Below are positions 36,692 through 48,777 of a stretch of 64,000 nt of DNA, piece after piece. The stretch comes from Mangifera indica (taxonomy: Eukaryota; Streptophyta; Magnoliopsida; Sapindales; Anacardiaceae). Location: contig NC_058156.1 in NCBI RefSeq assembly GCF_011075055.1, positions 4,092,001 to 4,156,000 on the forward strand. Reading direction: 5' to 3'. Numbering within the stretch: the stretch's first letter is position 1; the number at the start of each line of letters is the position of its first letter. The notes beneath the pieces are model-generated. The model ran no database searches and was not told where the DNA came from. It was given only the letters and a program-made list of their open reading frames with translations. The translations under genes were made by a program, and so were the position numbers.

Positions 36692-38146
36692 TCAAGGATT
36701 GAATGACCTAAGAGAGAGGGCTGAATTAGGCAATCTAAAACAATTTTTACCAAATTAAAGAATTAAATCAACTTATTCAATTTAATGAATGTTGACTATT
36801 TTTAATGCAATTTATGAGAATGACAATAGATATTTCAAATAATCAACACAATCAAAATAACATAACAGAAAATATAAGTTTTAAGAATGAAAAAAATAAA
36901 ACACGCAATATATAGTGGTTCGGCATAGCCTAGCCTACGCCCACTCCTCTAAGCTATCTCTTTTAGAGTATTCCACTAATCCTTGGTTGACAAAACCCCA
37001 ACCAAGCTTTCATTCACAACAAAAATAGCTTCTAAGGTGCTATTAACCTTTACAAGTGCTAGAACTCAATTTCTCTCACTAAAAATTTTCTAGTCTCTTC
37101 AACAGTGAACCTCACTCTTTTATAATGTGAATTTTTGTATGAATTCAAAATATAATCTCTCTCAAAAAGTATATATGAAAATTTAAGCTTAGTACAACCC
37201 AGTATAAATGAAGTCAAAAAGTGTATAAGTAAAGGTTTTAAATAGAGAAGAAGATTTGCAAGTGAATAACTCAAAACTAATTTATTTTCATATATATGAA
37301 AGTTCTTAGTGGCAAAAGTCATTCCCAATTGGATTTGATTAGGATTACATAGGGAAAAATAAGGAAAGTTGCCATTGTGTATAAAACTAGCTAGTTTAAT
37401 TTTCTAGAAAACATAAAATTCAGTCGACTAGATGTAATTTTGTCAACTAGATGTGATGTGGCACTTTCGTAACATCTACGTGGCACTAGCAGTTAGAAAA
37501 TTCATAACACAATTCGATCAACTAGAAGGAAATCGGTCAACCAAAATTTTGAAAGCCAAAATACATGGTTTTTGGAGAATTCAGAAGTTGTTATCGAAAA
37601 ATTCAACTAGTCAAATTTGGTCAACCAAATTTTATTACTTCTTACCCCTTGAATTTTAAAAAATTTGTAATTTTCCCGTTGAACCTTTGAAAAGTGACAA
37701 TTTAACACATTTTCAAAAACTTTTTCAAAACCAACTTTGAGATATGAAAATGTAGTTCACAAAACTTCATCATTTTAAATGGGTTAATGAATTTTGATAA
37801 AAATTTGGGTTAACCCAATAAGTTTGAAAAACTACATGTTATCCCAAAATGTGTAAGATATGAGAATAAGTTTTTGAGTGAACTTTCACATGCAAATAAA
37901 TATTCTAATCAAGACTAACGCTTCAAAATTACAAAATCATTTACCTAGACTTGAGTTTGTTTTCAAATCTTTAAGAATTTTTTATTCAAGTCTTGTCTTT
38001 GATTTCCATCTTGATATTCTTTCAAATACATTTGATGAATCTTGCAATCTAAACTCACACTCAAGTGAAGTCAATAGTTAGTTTGATTTAGGACATATTA
38101 GTTTTTTATCATCAAAATAAGAGTATAATGATTCCTTGAGTCAGCA
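36692..38146 (-). repeat. 3' LTR of minus-strand SIRE-type element
   Basis: On the minus strand it begins TGCTGACTCAAGGAATCATT at 38146 and ends at 36692 with CATTCAATCCTTGA. A polypurine tract (AAAAAGGGCAAGAT, 38160-38147) precedes it. Palindrome remnants and the TATA region lie near 37350-37640. Confidence 0.9.
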
Positions 38147-38713
38147 ATCTTGCCCTTTTTGATGATGACAAACCCATATGCACTTCAAGGAATTTTATAA
38201 AGTATATCAATGAATGTATTTCCTTTAAGTTAGGAAACACTTGACTTTTAAGAAAATTTTGCAAGTGTTCACCTTAAAAAGTAAAGTTTCTTGCCCTTGA
38301 ATATATACACCATAGGCAAATAATAATACAATTCATATCAATATTATATATCCAACATCATCTACATCAAAATATCCACAACATCAATCAAATAACTATA
38401 ATCACAATCAAATATATCTATAATACTCTATAATCGAATATATCCATATTCAAAACCATAACTTTTATAACTTCTCCCTCTTTGTCAATATAAAAATGAA
38501 TTAGGCAAATGCTATAGGGAATGAGACAAAATAAGACCAATATAGATGAACAATATATAGACATGATCACCAAAATAGCCAAAAATAAGTACAATCCATG
38601 AATACAATGTATAAATAAGCATGATCAACAAAATAAAAGTACTAACAAGATAACCCATCAAGGTATGAAGAAAAGCCATACACATCAAAGAAATAATGAA
38701 AAACGAAGATAAA
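38147..38713 (-). other. 3' untranslated part of minus-strand SIRE-type element
   Basis: Between the extra ORF and the 3' LTR. Non-coding; contains the polypurine tract at 38147-38160 and ATC-rich short repetitions near 38340-38460. Confidence 0.6.
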
Positions 38714-40014
38714 CTAAGAAGGAGGTGGAGGAAAATGATAAATAAGCTCATTTATGTCACTCATAACCTCAACTCGATGATTAGTAATACTAACATGAAC
38801 ATCAACAAAATCAACATGAACCTTAATATGAAGACTCATAAGCTTAGTAGATAAAATATAGATAGGATCAGTGGTTAAGGCAATAGTTGGCTTAGTAGAT
38901 AAACTCACTCCAATAACCATCCTAGGTCTCTTGCTAGAAACTTAAGCCAGAAACTTGAATGAATCTTGGTCCTCATCTACTTCATCATCATTGTCATCTA
39001 TATCAGCATTAAGATTAACACCATTAGTATTAACATCATCAGCTAGAGCATCAGAAGCTTGGGGCTTATTATCAATATCAACATCGAGAGCTGAACCATC
39101 AATAACATCACTTCCACTAGGTACCATCTTTGAAATATGTTTCCATACACCATTTTGTTGATGAAAACCCAAAGCACAAAGGTCAAAAGTAGTATATGGA
39201 TCAGCAGTTGGCTCAACATCCAACTCATCAAGGAATCAAACCCTTAACTCTAAAAGAATCAATGTGATGATAGGTGCATAAGGTAAAAGATGGGTGCGAT
39301 GAGAGAGTAGAGACCATTAAATAAAAAATGACATAATGAGGTCTATAGAGAACCCTTAGACGAGATGCGAGAAGAGATAGAAGTCAACTGTGTTGGCTTT
39401 ATTGAAATGACTTGATTTTGGTGTAAGAGTATAACTGATAATGTTATAAAGGAGACAAGTAGATGTAATGAGATGCTAATGTGATGGAAGAATAACTACA
39501 TCATTATCAGGATTACCCATCATAGCTCAAAAGGCATCAAGATATAAGGGGTCAATGAAATGTCATCTACAAGATGAAAGAAAAAGATCTTGAACAACTG
39601 AAATACCTAAAGTGACACAAAGGCTATAAAGGAAAAATGAATATCATAACCACAGATAAAAGAGGTGGTTTTATTATGAAACCAATCAAACTCTATATTC
39701 ATAAAAAAATCACAAATGAGAGTAAGATAAATAGAACCACCTAAGGTGACATAACAAGTCCATTTGAATCTATCAACAAAAGTCTTAAGGTTAAATTGCA
39801 TGAATAAATTAAAGTCAACTTGATAGGTTTTACACAGAGCACAACAACTATAGCGACTAACATAAGTCGTAGTAGCTCGAGTAGAATGAAGGTTAGTGCG
39901 ATCAAAGGGAGCCTTCGAAGGCTTAACTTGATTGATAGGAGGCAAAAATCTATTTATGACATTTCTAAATGACCTAAGGGCACGCTTAGAACTACTATGA
40001 TGAGTATTAACCAT
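38714..40014 (-). pseudogene. Extra 3' ORF, second copy
   Basis: Homologous to 25907-27207. The frame opens with ATG at 40014 and runs to 39607 with Thr-Leu-Gly-Gly-Ser-Ile-Tyr and Asp-Phe-Phe-Met-Asn in the same spacing as the other copy. Further pieces lie at 39231-38942 (Glu-Pro-Thr-Ala-Asp-Pro-Tyr, then an acidic stretch) and 38920-38714 (Asp-Pro-Ile-Tyr-Ile-Leu-Ser-Thr, His-Phe-Pro-Pro-Pro-Pro end). The middle (39606-39232) is broken. Two independent copies keeping the same domain layout argue that this was a real gene of the family. Function unknown. Confidence 0.72.
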
Positions 40015-40900
40015 AATTGTGAAATAAGATGATATACAATCGAATCTAACAACTTACAAACAAAGTACAAATAGAAAATTTTGAATGATAAAACAAAGAG
40101 CAAGATAATAAATACCAAATAAAAGGCTATAGAATGTGATGAAATGCAAAGCAATATCAAATGTACGTACAAGGGTAAAATCATAATTTCTCATAAACAA
40201 ACACAAATTTGAAAACTAAATGCACACAAATATTGTAACTAATGAGAGGGCAACAATGTGTGATTAGAAGTCAAGACAGATGATTAGAAGGTGTATTTTT
40301 GCTAACAAAATGAAAATGGGTTATGTAATTTTACGATTTTTTATTAGGATGTTGGGTAATTTTTTGGTGAAATGTAAAGTTTTTCAAGGGGATTTTTGAT
40401 CAAGGTGAGTAGAAAGTATGTGTAGAAGAGATTGGATGCAAAAAACGTAGGTTTAAAAGCAATACGAGATAAGTAGAGCCAATCGACAACTAAGAAAAGG
40501 AGAAAAAATGAAAGAGAGTTGTGAAAATCAGGTGTGAGCTATCTGGATACATGTCCTTATACCTTGGAATTCAGTTGATTCGCTTTGCTAAAGAATTTGG
40601 TTAGATGAATTTTGCAGTCTTGTAGCTGAAAGTGCATAGTCTAGATTATTTTTCTATGCATTTTGTTGTTTCATTTTGAGCATGGAAAAGCCCAAATGAT
40701 CTAACTATACATTTCTTTTGAATAAAAACTATGAAATACAATGTGTTTTGATACAAAATACAGTGAGAAGGGGATCAAATACATAATTAATCAATTTCTA
40801 CACAATTCATGGAAAATTTTCAATCAAATATTGTCTAATTATAGAATTATGTATTAAACAAATATTGACACTTTAAATTCAACCAAATCACAACCCCATT
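40015..40900 (-). other. Spacer with internal palindromes, minus-strand SIRE-type element
   Basis: Equivalent of 24821-25906. Palindrome-like GAATTCAGTTGATTCG and AATTTGGTTAGATGAATTTT at about 40568-40615, in the same place relative to pol and the extra ORF as in the plus-strand element. Not coding. Confidence 0.6.
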
Positions 40901-40919
40901 AATATGTAAGTGCAAAAGC

Positions 40920-41239
40920 TAATATGGGGATTTCATGATCCCAAACTCACCTCTAATTTTGCAAAAGGTTCTTTCCCAAGTGGTTTTGTAAAAATATTCG
41001 TAAGTTGATTTTCGATGAATACAACGTTAAGACAAGTATCACCCTTTTGAACATGATGTCAAATAAAATGATATCTAATTTTAATATGTTTGGTTCAAGA
41101 GTGTTGAATGAGATTTTTGGATAAGTTAATAGCACTTGTGTTGTCACACAAGATTAGAGTCTTAGATAGGCCAACTCCATAATCCCTAAGGGTTAATTGC
41201 ATCCACAAGGCTTGGGCATAACAATTACTAACGACAATA
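40920..41239 (-). pseudogene. End of RNase H, minus-strand SIRE-type element
   Basis: Minus-strand reading gives the C-terminal RNase H region of copia pol, including Asp-Asn-Thr-Ser-Ala-Ile, a His-Val-Gln-Lys-Gly type motif and Phe-Thr-Lys-Pro-Leu-Gly near the end. It starts abruptly at the deletion junction (41240-41243). Confidence 0.85.
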
Positions 41240-41321
41240 TATTAAGAGTAAACCCTTTACTAACGATATGAGATTTTCCTAAGTTCATGGCCATTGCTTA
41301 AAATGGTTAAGTTTATGAAAA
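41240..41321 (-). pseudogene. First codons of gag fused to pol end
   Basis: From the leader, the minus strand reads the start of gag (ATG, Gly-Lys-Ser-His) for about 18 codons and then passes directly into RNase H sequence. The join lies in AATA (41243-41240), which occurs at both breakpoints of the fuller copy (20010-20013 and 24495-24498). Confidence 0.82.
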
Positions 41322-41332
41322 TGAGCAACCTT

Positions 41333-41344
41333 GCTTTGATACCA
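41333..41344 (-). promoter_or_regulatory. Primer binding site, minus-strand SIRE-type element
   Basis: TGGTATCAAAGC on the minus strand, two bases after the 5' LTR; one change from the iMet-type site of the other copy. Confidence 0.85.
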
Positions 41345-41346
41345 AT

Positions 41347-42787
41347 TGAAAGATCGAATGACCTAAAAAGGGGGTGAATTAGATAATCTTAAACAATCTT
41401 TACCAAATTAAAGAATTAAACCAATTTATTCAATTTAATGAATGTTGACTATTTTTAATGAATTTATGAGAATAAGAAGAGATATTTTAAATAATCAACA
41501 TAATTAAAATAATATAACATAAAATATAAGTTTGAGGGATGAGAAAATTAAATCCGCAATGTATAGTGGTTTGGCATAACCTGGCCTACATCCACTCCTC
41601 CAAGCAATCTCTCTCAGAGTATTCCACTAATCCTTAACCCTAACCAAGTGTTTTTTCACAATAAAAATAGCTTTCAAGGTGCTATTAATCTTTACAAATG
41701 CTAAAACTCGATTTCTCTCACTAAAAATTTTCTAGTCTCTTTAAGAATGAATCTCACTCCTTTATAATATGAATTTTTGTATGAATTCGAAATATAATCT
41801 CTCTCAAAGGGTGCCTATAAAAATGTAAGTTTAGTACATCCCAATACAAATGAAATCAAAAAGTGTATAAGCAAGAGTTTTGATTAAAGAAGAGGATTTG
41901 CAAGTGAATAGCTCAAAATTGATTTGCTCTCAAATATATGAAAGCTTTTAATGGTAAAAGTCATTCTCAAGCAGATTTGATTGGGTTTATATAGGGAAAA
42001 ATGAAGAAAGTTACTGTTGTACACAAAACTAACTGTTTTAATTTTCCAAGAAACATAAAATTCTATCGACGTAATGTAATTTGATTAATCGAATGTGATG
42101 TGGCACTTCTATGACATCTACGTGGCACTAGCCATTAGAAAATTCGTAGCTCAATTCGATCAATTGGGAGGAATTCGATCAACTGAATTTTTGAAAGCTA
42201 AAATACATACCTTTTGGATAATTTAGAAGCTACTATTAAAAAATTTGGCTGATAAAATTTTGACAACCAAATTTTATTTCTTTTTACCTACTGAATTTTC
42301 AAAATTTACAATTTTCCCCTTGAACCTTTGAAAAGTGACAATTTAACCCATTTTCGAAACTCTTTTAAAACTAATGTTGAGATATGAAAATGTAGTTCAC
42401 AAAACTTCATTAGTTTAAATTAGATAATTAATTTTGCTAAAAATTTGGCTTAACCTAATAAGTTTCAAAAATAACATTTTAACTCAAAAGGTGAAAGATA
42501 TGAGAATAAGTTTTTGAGTGAGCTTTCACATACAAATAAATATTCTAATCAAGACTAATGCTTTAGAATTACAATATCATCTTCCTGGACTTGAGTTTTT
42601 CTTCAAATCTTCAAGAATTCTTCATTTGAGTCTTGTCTTTGATTTCCATTTTGATATTCTTTCAAATGCATTTGATAAATTCTTGCAATCTAAACTCACA
42701 CTCAAGTAAAGTCATAAGTCAGTCTGATTTGTGACATATTAGTTTGTTATCATCAAAATAAGAGTATAATGACTCATTTTGTCAATA
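41347..42787 (-). repeat. 5' LTR of minus-strand SIRE-type element
   Basis: On the minus strand begins TATTGAC (family TGTTGAC) at 42787 and ends CGATCTTTCA at 41347. 1441 bp, the same length as the plus-strand LTRs. TATA region near 41990, palindrome remnants near 42060-42280. Confidence 0.9.
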
Positions 42788-43769
42788 GGACCTTATCATA
42801 TGTTTTAAGACTAACAAAAGCCACTAGATTTCCTAGGGTCTTGTAAATCCAATATTATATAATCAACAAAAACATAAGTTAGAATTTATGATCGTATGTA
42901 ATATTCTAGATTATATTATTTATGAAATGGTTACTTGGAAGGCTATTAGGAATCCCATGAGCTAGTAAATGAGCATGGGGGGCGAGCTTAGGAAAGGCAA
43001 GTAGTCGATAAAAGCTTTCTTATACTTTTTATGTATGTCTTGCCTCATGGAGTCTGTTATTACACTTTAGACTACTAAACCCCAAGAATAGTGATTGAAT
43101 GCAAAGTCATTGGCTAAAAATAATATGCAATCTTAAATCACACTCCTATTGTTTGCCCCTAATGGCCTATTATACAATAAAAATAAGACTACAAACTTAA
43201 TGAAATCTTTCTCACGATCGCCCAAAAGCTACGCTTCAAATGCCCTCTGTAGGTCCACATAATTTATTGATCTTCCATAAGGAAGTAGTACCTCAATCGA
43301 GAGCATCCTAGAATATCTAGAGGTCTAAAACAAAAATCAACACAATTTAATTTGAACCATAGTTCTCTTTTTGCGTCCACAAGTTTATTAATTAAAATAA
43401 TACCAAATGTTTAAGTACATCACCAAATCGGGTCTTTTCTAAGCCTAGGAATTGTCTGAAACTTGTCATCATAAAAATCTCTTTGGGTCATGTTTAATTT
43501 CTCGTTAATGATGCTCATTGTGTCCTTATGCCTACGGACCATCAATTGGATACGAAATTTGTAGGCGCTATTAAATTTGTACTCTCCTACCTAATGGTTA
43601 AAACCAAATCTCTGAAAAAAAAAAAAACATCTTTGAATTAGTAAATAAAACCAACCCATTACTTATAACAACACAAATTGGCATGTGAAAATGCAAAATT
43701 GGTTTATTGTGAACGTAAATGCACATTAATGTTCATAAACAGTTCCTAGCTAGGTGTGCTTAAGGATTG
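42788..43769. other. No gene recognised
   Basis: AT-rich, no supported frame. Contains a short A run near 43617-43628. If the Athila/Tat element continues beyond the SIRE insertion, its 5' part should be here, but no gag or matching LTR was recognised. Confidence 0.4.
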
Positions 43770-45080
43770 TACTCTAGAAATTACCAAGTGCATCGCGCTT
43801 AGTCCTTCAGGTGTTGAATGCATAATTTACATATATTTAATGTCTACTTATTAGATTTTTAGGTGTATTTTAGTTAGAATATTTTTAGATTTATTTAATT
43901 TTAAGTTTATTTTATGACATTTCCTTACTTTAGTTAAATTTTGTCATTTTTATTTAATTTTAAGTATATTTCATGATATTTCCTTGTTTTATATTTATTT
44001 TGTGATTTAAGGATATTTAATGAGGATTTGGAAGCAATTAGAACATATTTATAAAGAATATGACAACTTGCATATAAGGATTCTTAGATATGCATTAGTT
44101 GTCAACTCTAGGCTATTTAAAGACCTTTTTCATGCATAATATTAGTTATTTTCCGCCTCTTCAACCTTCTAGCCACCAAAAAACTCATTGAAGATCAAGA
44201 ATTTAACACAAAAACTCAAGATCATGAAGCTAGAATTGCTGATTACTTCAAGAATTCAAGAAGTTCAATATTTGAATTTATTCCCAGGACTTCTTACTTC
44301 ATCTTCTTAATTATTTATTATGTTATGGACTATTCTTGTCATTTGATTTGTGTTATTTTTATTATTATGAATGGCTTCATATATTTTCTAGGGATTAAAA
44401 GGGATCGATCTTTCGATCCCCACAACTATGTACTTGGTTTTATTATTTGTTTAATGAAATTTATAATGTTGTTTTTGATTTAATGATTGGAAATTAAAGC
44501 ATTGTGTGATATTAATAGTCAAATATCATACATGTTTGTAGATTGATGTAGGTTCTTGAAAGATAGGTACACAACTAGTTCTTACAATTGCTAAACCTAA
44601 AATCTAAGTCTAGAGATAGATTAAAATTTGTGTAGAGTCATTGATTGTCACAAAGCTTAATGGGTTTATATTAACCAAGTACCACAAAAGTAGGTATTCA
44701 TTTAATGTTTACATGTTTAATTTATCTCAAAAAAGGAATTAGGTAAAATAGGATAATCAACCATCAAAGCACATCAAAGTCATTAGTTATTTAAAATTGC
44801 AAGTTCTACTAGTCATTAAGATTGATAGTGAAATTTTAACCTTTAGATCCGTTGAATAGATAAGAAAGATCAGTAGTAGATGATTTAATTTTCAACATTA
44901 GATTAATTTAATTAATGAGGCTTAGTTTAATATTTCATTCAACCTTAAATTTGGTTACCGTAGCTAATATTAGTTGCAAAAAAAACTAGTAGTTAACTTT
45001 TAATCCTTGTAGGATCGATATCTATTACTTGATGACTTGTGTAATTACGAGTGAGATGCAACACCAGACACAACTCGTTT
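43770..45080 (+). mobile_element. LTR-like block (unassigned gypsy)
   Basis: The stretch has features common at plant gypsy LTRs: a TATTTAAAG core near 44115, a leader-like CT-rich part, and near 45005-45060 the GGATCGATATCTATTACTTG pattern frequent at LTR ends. No second copy is seen in the window, so this is tentative. Confidence 0.35.
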
Positions 45081-45250
45081 GGTCATTTTACCTTAGATAT
45101 AGCCAGGTCAGTTATGCCTGGGGTTCTAGATGCAACATGTCTAGCTTGTCTCTGCCTTAGAACTCCATGCTATTCGTGTTTGGCAAATCAACAATGTATC
45201 TGATACAAATAACCCATATTTCATAATTTCAACCAACAAACTAGCCATAT

Positions 45251-45488
45251 AATCATCTGAAAACATCTTTCCAACACATATTATGTAACACTCGGATTCA
45301 GGTATGCCAGTGAACTCTACTTCCAAAATTACCCCTAGAGTTGATTTTATAACTTATTGTTTAAAGAAATTATAAAAGACTTATAGAAAACTACTAAATG
45401 AATAATAATCATCTGAAAACATCTTTCCAACACATATTATGTAACACCCGGATTCAGGTATGCCAGTGAACTTTACTTCCAAAACTAC
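45251..45488 (+). repeat. Tandem duplication at a broken LTR start (156 bp period)
   Basis: The sequence AATCATCTGAAAACATCTTT, followed by the LTR start TGTAACAC, occurs at 45251 and again at 45407. The second copy runs about 80 bases to 45488 and then changes directly into integrase coding sequence. The same LTR start is found in the 3' LTR at 46528. Confidence 0.8.
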
Positions 45489-45489
45489 T

Positions 45490-46500
45490 ATGGGTGATTG
45501 TAGATAGATTGACTAAATTGACACATTTTATTCTAGTGAAAGAAAGTTTTGCTTCAGATCAACTGACCTAGATTTATGTACGGGAGATTGTGAGATTACA
45601 TGGTGTACCCAAAGCTATTCTAGTCGATAAAGACCCCAGATTTGTTTCAACTTTTTGGGGTAGCTTACAAAGAGTATTGGGTACTAGGCTGGCATTTAGC
45701 ATAACATATCATCCTCAAATAGATGACTAGACAGAAAATGGTGAATCAAATACTAGAGGATATGTTAAGGGTCTGTTGTTTAGATTATAAAATGACCTGG
45801 CATGAAATGATTATATTGATAGAATTTGCATATAATAATAGCTATCAGTCCACTATTAAAATGGCACCATATAAGGCTCTTTATAGAAGAAAGTGTAGAT
45901 CCCCATTACATTGGGATGACATAGGAGAGCGAGATGATTTGAGTCAAGTTCTTAGGCTTGAGTTAACCCAAAGGATGGTAGAAGATATAAAGACTATCAA
46001 GACTAGATTGAAGCAAGCTCAGGATAGGCAAAAGAGCTATACAGATTTGAAAAGGAAAGAAGTAGAGTTTCAACCGGGTGACAAAGTTTTTGCGAAAGTA
46101 GCCCCTTACAAGCACGTGATGAGATTTGGAAGAAAAGGGAAACTTGCTCCAAGATTTATTAGCCTATTTGAAATTTTAGAAAGAGTGGGCAAAGTGGCTT
46201 ATAGACTTGCACTTCCACCTAGTATGGATCGAGTTCATAATGTATTTCATATTTCTTTATTGAGAAAGTACATTAGCGATCTTTCACATGTATTGAAATA
46301 AGATGATGTGGAATTAAAAGAATATTTAGCTTATGAGGAGCAACCAGTGCAGATACTAGACAAAAAAATAAAAGAGCTCTAAAATAAGACAATTCTATTA
46401 GTGAAAGTATTATGGAAGAATCATAAGGTAGAAGAAGCCATATGAGAGGTTGAGCAACAAATGAGAGAGAGATTTTCCAACCTATTTGTTTAAATTTTGA
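45490..46500 (+). pseudogene. gypsy integrase and C-terminal domain (Tekay/Del type)
   Basis: 45490-45722 reads integrase core: Val-Asp-Arg-Leu-Thr-Lys, Gly-Val-Pro, and Asp-Pro-Arg-Phe with the catalytic Asp, with stops near 45572 and 45726. The open frame 45723-46301 (192 codons) has the third catalytic region, Glu-Phe-Ala-Tyr-Asn-Asn-Ser-Tyr, Arg-Arg-Lys-Cys-Arg-Ser-Pro, Gly-Asp-Lys-Val-Phe, then Ala-Tyr-Arg-Leu-Ala-Leu-Pro-Pro and Val-His-Asn-Val-Phe-His. The chromodomain-like tail continues to about 46500 through stops at 46299, 46381 and 46444. This enzyme would insert element DNA; here only the C-terminal two thirds remain. Confidence 0.92.
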
Positions 46501-46514
46501 AGACGAAATTCTTT

Positions 46515-46527
46515 TAAGGGGGAAGAA
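46515..46527 (+). promoter_or_regulatory. Polypurine tract
   Basis: AAGGGGGAAGAAA directly before TGTAACACC, the start of the 3' LTR. Confidence 0.85.
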
Positions 46528-48777
46528 ATGTAACACCAGGATTCAAATATGCCAGTGAACTCTACTTCCAAAATTACCTCTAGAGTTGATTTTATAACTT
46601 GTTGTTTAAAGAAATTGTAAAAGAATTATAGAAAACTACTAAATGAGTAATAACTTTTAAAGGGGGTAAAATGGTTATTTTAGAAGGATTTAAGAGACAA
46701 AGTGGGAATTTAAATTGAATGGCACACTTGAAATTATATGGTGGTGCTAAGGGTTTTTGGTAATTGGCTAAACATAAAATAGTCATTTATGGAAAAGATT
46801 AAGGGTAAATTAGTCCAAAAAGCTTATAAAATCAACCAACTATTCATTTGCTTTTTCATTAGCCGAAAATCTCTATAATTTTTAGCTAAAGTTTTCCTTC
46901 AAGCAAAATTCATCAAAAAACCTAACTAAACCACCTAATTTCCAGAGCTTCCAATTATAAAAAGTGTAGATCTATTAATTCTGATAAGTTCTAAGGTAAA
47001 AAGTTTAATTTTTAAGAGATGTCAAATTTAGGGTTTTGATGGATGATTATATTTTTGGTTGATTAAGGTTGCTAGGAAGAAGAAAAGAAGGAGGGTAAGC
47101 TCAAATCACCTAATTAGCAAAGAAAAGGTAAGAATTTTATACTTTACATACTTGAAGTAATTTGAGTTAGGTTATTTAAATAACCTTTACTTGCATAAGT
47201 GTGTAAGGTATTAGAATTAAGGTGATGTATGCTTAAAAGGATAAAGAAATTCATTAGGATTCATGATGTACTTTTTAGCCATAAGGTTATTTTAGAAATT
47301 TCATATTCCTAGGGTTAGCTTTGTGGATTTTGGTGTGTTGAATATATGAGAAATGATGAATTGATGAAAGAATTTGCATTAAGGGTAAACATGTAATTTT
47401 ATCCATAAGGTTAATTTTTGCTTAATTTTGTGCATGATATGTGGAATAACCCTTATATCCATAACGGTAAAAATGTCATTTTATGTGACATAGGTTAATT
47501 TTGTTTAATTATGTGTATGATATGTGTAATAACCCTTATATTAAGCTTGTATTGTATATTTTGAAATTAATTCAATGCATGAGATATATATAAATGCATG
47601 AGAAAATAATATGATGCTTGATAAAGAGTGAAAAGAATAAGGGAAAACAATGAATGGGCATATTTCATATTATAGTTATACGTGTATACATAAGAAATCA
47701 TAATATATGCACGAGTTCAGAAAAATAAAGATGGAGGAAAAACATTTTCTAAGTTATGTATGTTTTCATAAAATGGAAAACAAATGTTTTTGGTTTTATA
47801 ATGACTCATATGATATAGGAAAGCAGAAAACATATTTAAAATCCTTACACGCGAGTTGTACTGTGTGGACAGCCAAGAAAGATATTAGTTGTATTGTGTG
47901 GACAACAAAGAAAAAAAATAGTGAAATATGCGTGTAAGAGAGGATTGTATTTTATATGGTGATTACGAGTACTATCATATGTAGTTTATACCGGTCAATG
48001 AAAATATTTGAAAAAAAAGAGAGAAAGAATTAGCAAATATTTTATGAAAGTCATTTGCATCAGAATCATGCATGCAAGCCTATGTGGCTGATAAAGAGTT
48101 GAGAAAGATGTATGATCAGAAAATAGAAAAGTCATGACACTCATACATGCATAAATCATAACAAATGAATCATATTTGTATAGTAAAAAAATGAATAAAT
48201 TGGTGAAAAAAGAGAATTATGATATGTGTTTAATGCGTGTTCCGTGTCAATTATTTTGTTTGTAAATAGCCTAGACACGCTGAGTATAGAAGAGATTAGT
48301 ATTGGTATTAAATGCTTTGAGTATTGAGTATGATTTTCTTACTGAGCCATGGTTGCTCACTCCGTTTAATTTAATCTTTTACAGGTAAAGAGTTGCAACA
48401 AAGGTTCCCGGGAAGCACTAGTGAGACATGAGACTGAGGGAGGAAGACACCATATTTTTGTTGATTTATATGTTTTTGATATATATGTGAATATATGCAT
48501 ATATATATATATGTACTTGATATAGATATTGGTGGATATGTATATACTTTGTTTCTTATATATATATATGTGACTGTATATATGTGACTGTATATATCTA
48601 TATTTATATAGGTATATATATATGCTAGTCATTGAAATTGGTTATAAAATTTTTGTGGGTGCTAATTTTTATGATGGTTACTATTAAGTATTTATTTTGT
48701 TAATTGTGATTAAGTTGATGAAAATCCAATCGGTTAGTAGGACTGGTTTGTGTGAATTACTAATTGGGAGTGTTACA
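46528..48777 (+). repeat. 3' LTR, Tekay/Del-type gypsy (2250 bp)
   Basis: Starts TGTAACAC after the polypurine tract and ends GTGTTACA at 48777: perfect 8-base inverted ends. It holds a (TA)-rich microsatellite (48477-48625). No gene; open frames within it have no recognisable product. Confidence 0.88.
48477..48625. repeat. TA-rich microsatellite in LTR
   Basis: Irregular runs of TATATA with interspersed TGTGACTG and TGTACTTG words. It generates a Tyr/Ile-rich minus-strand open frame at 48366-48632, which is not considered a gene. Confidence 0.8.

Larger units (their letters stand above)
36692..42787 (-). mobile_element. Internally deleted SIRE-type copia element, minus strand
   Basis: Two LTRs of the same family as 18467-29147 (36692-38146 and 41347-42787), a primer site, the first ~18 codons of gag, the end of RNase H, the spacer, the extra ORF and the polypurine tract. 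Relative to the fuller copy the interval equivalent to 20014-24498 (4485 bp, most of gag and pol) is missing. Flanking 5-mers GTACC (36687-36691) and GGACC (42788-42792) may be a target-site duplication with one change. It therefore probably inserted as one unit. It interrupts or adjoins the upstream part of the minus-strand gypsy element. Confidence 0.92.
45251..48777 (+). mobile_element. 3' part of a Ty3/gypsy element (Tekay/Del type)
   Basis: A rearranged left edge (two partial copies of the LTR start), then integrase and a C-terminal chromodomain-like region, a polypurine tract and a full 3' LTR. The lineage is inferred from the integrase C-terminus and from LTR ends TGTAACAC/GTGTTACA. 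Gag, protease, RT and RNase H are missing. Confidence 0.87.

Noticed and set aside
48366..48632. Tyr/Ile-rich open frame
   Set aside because: It is a translation of a TA microsatellite inside an LTR.
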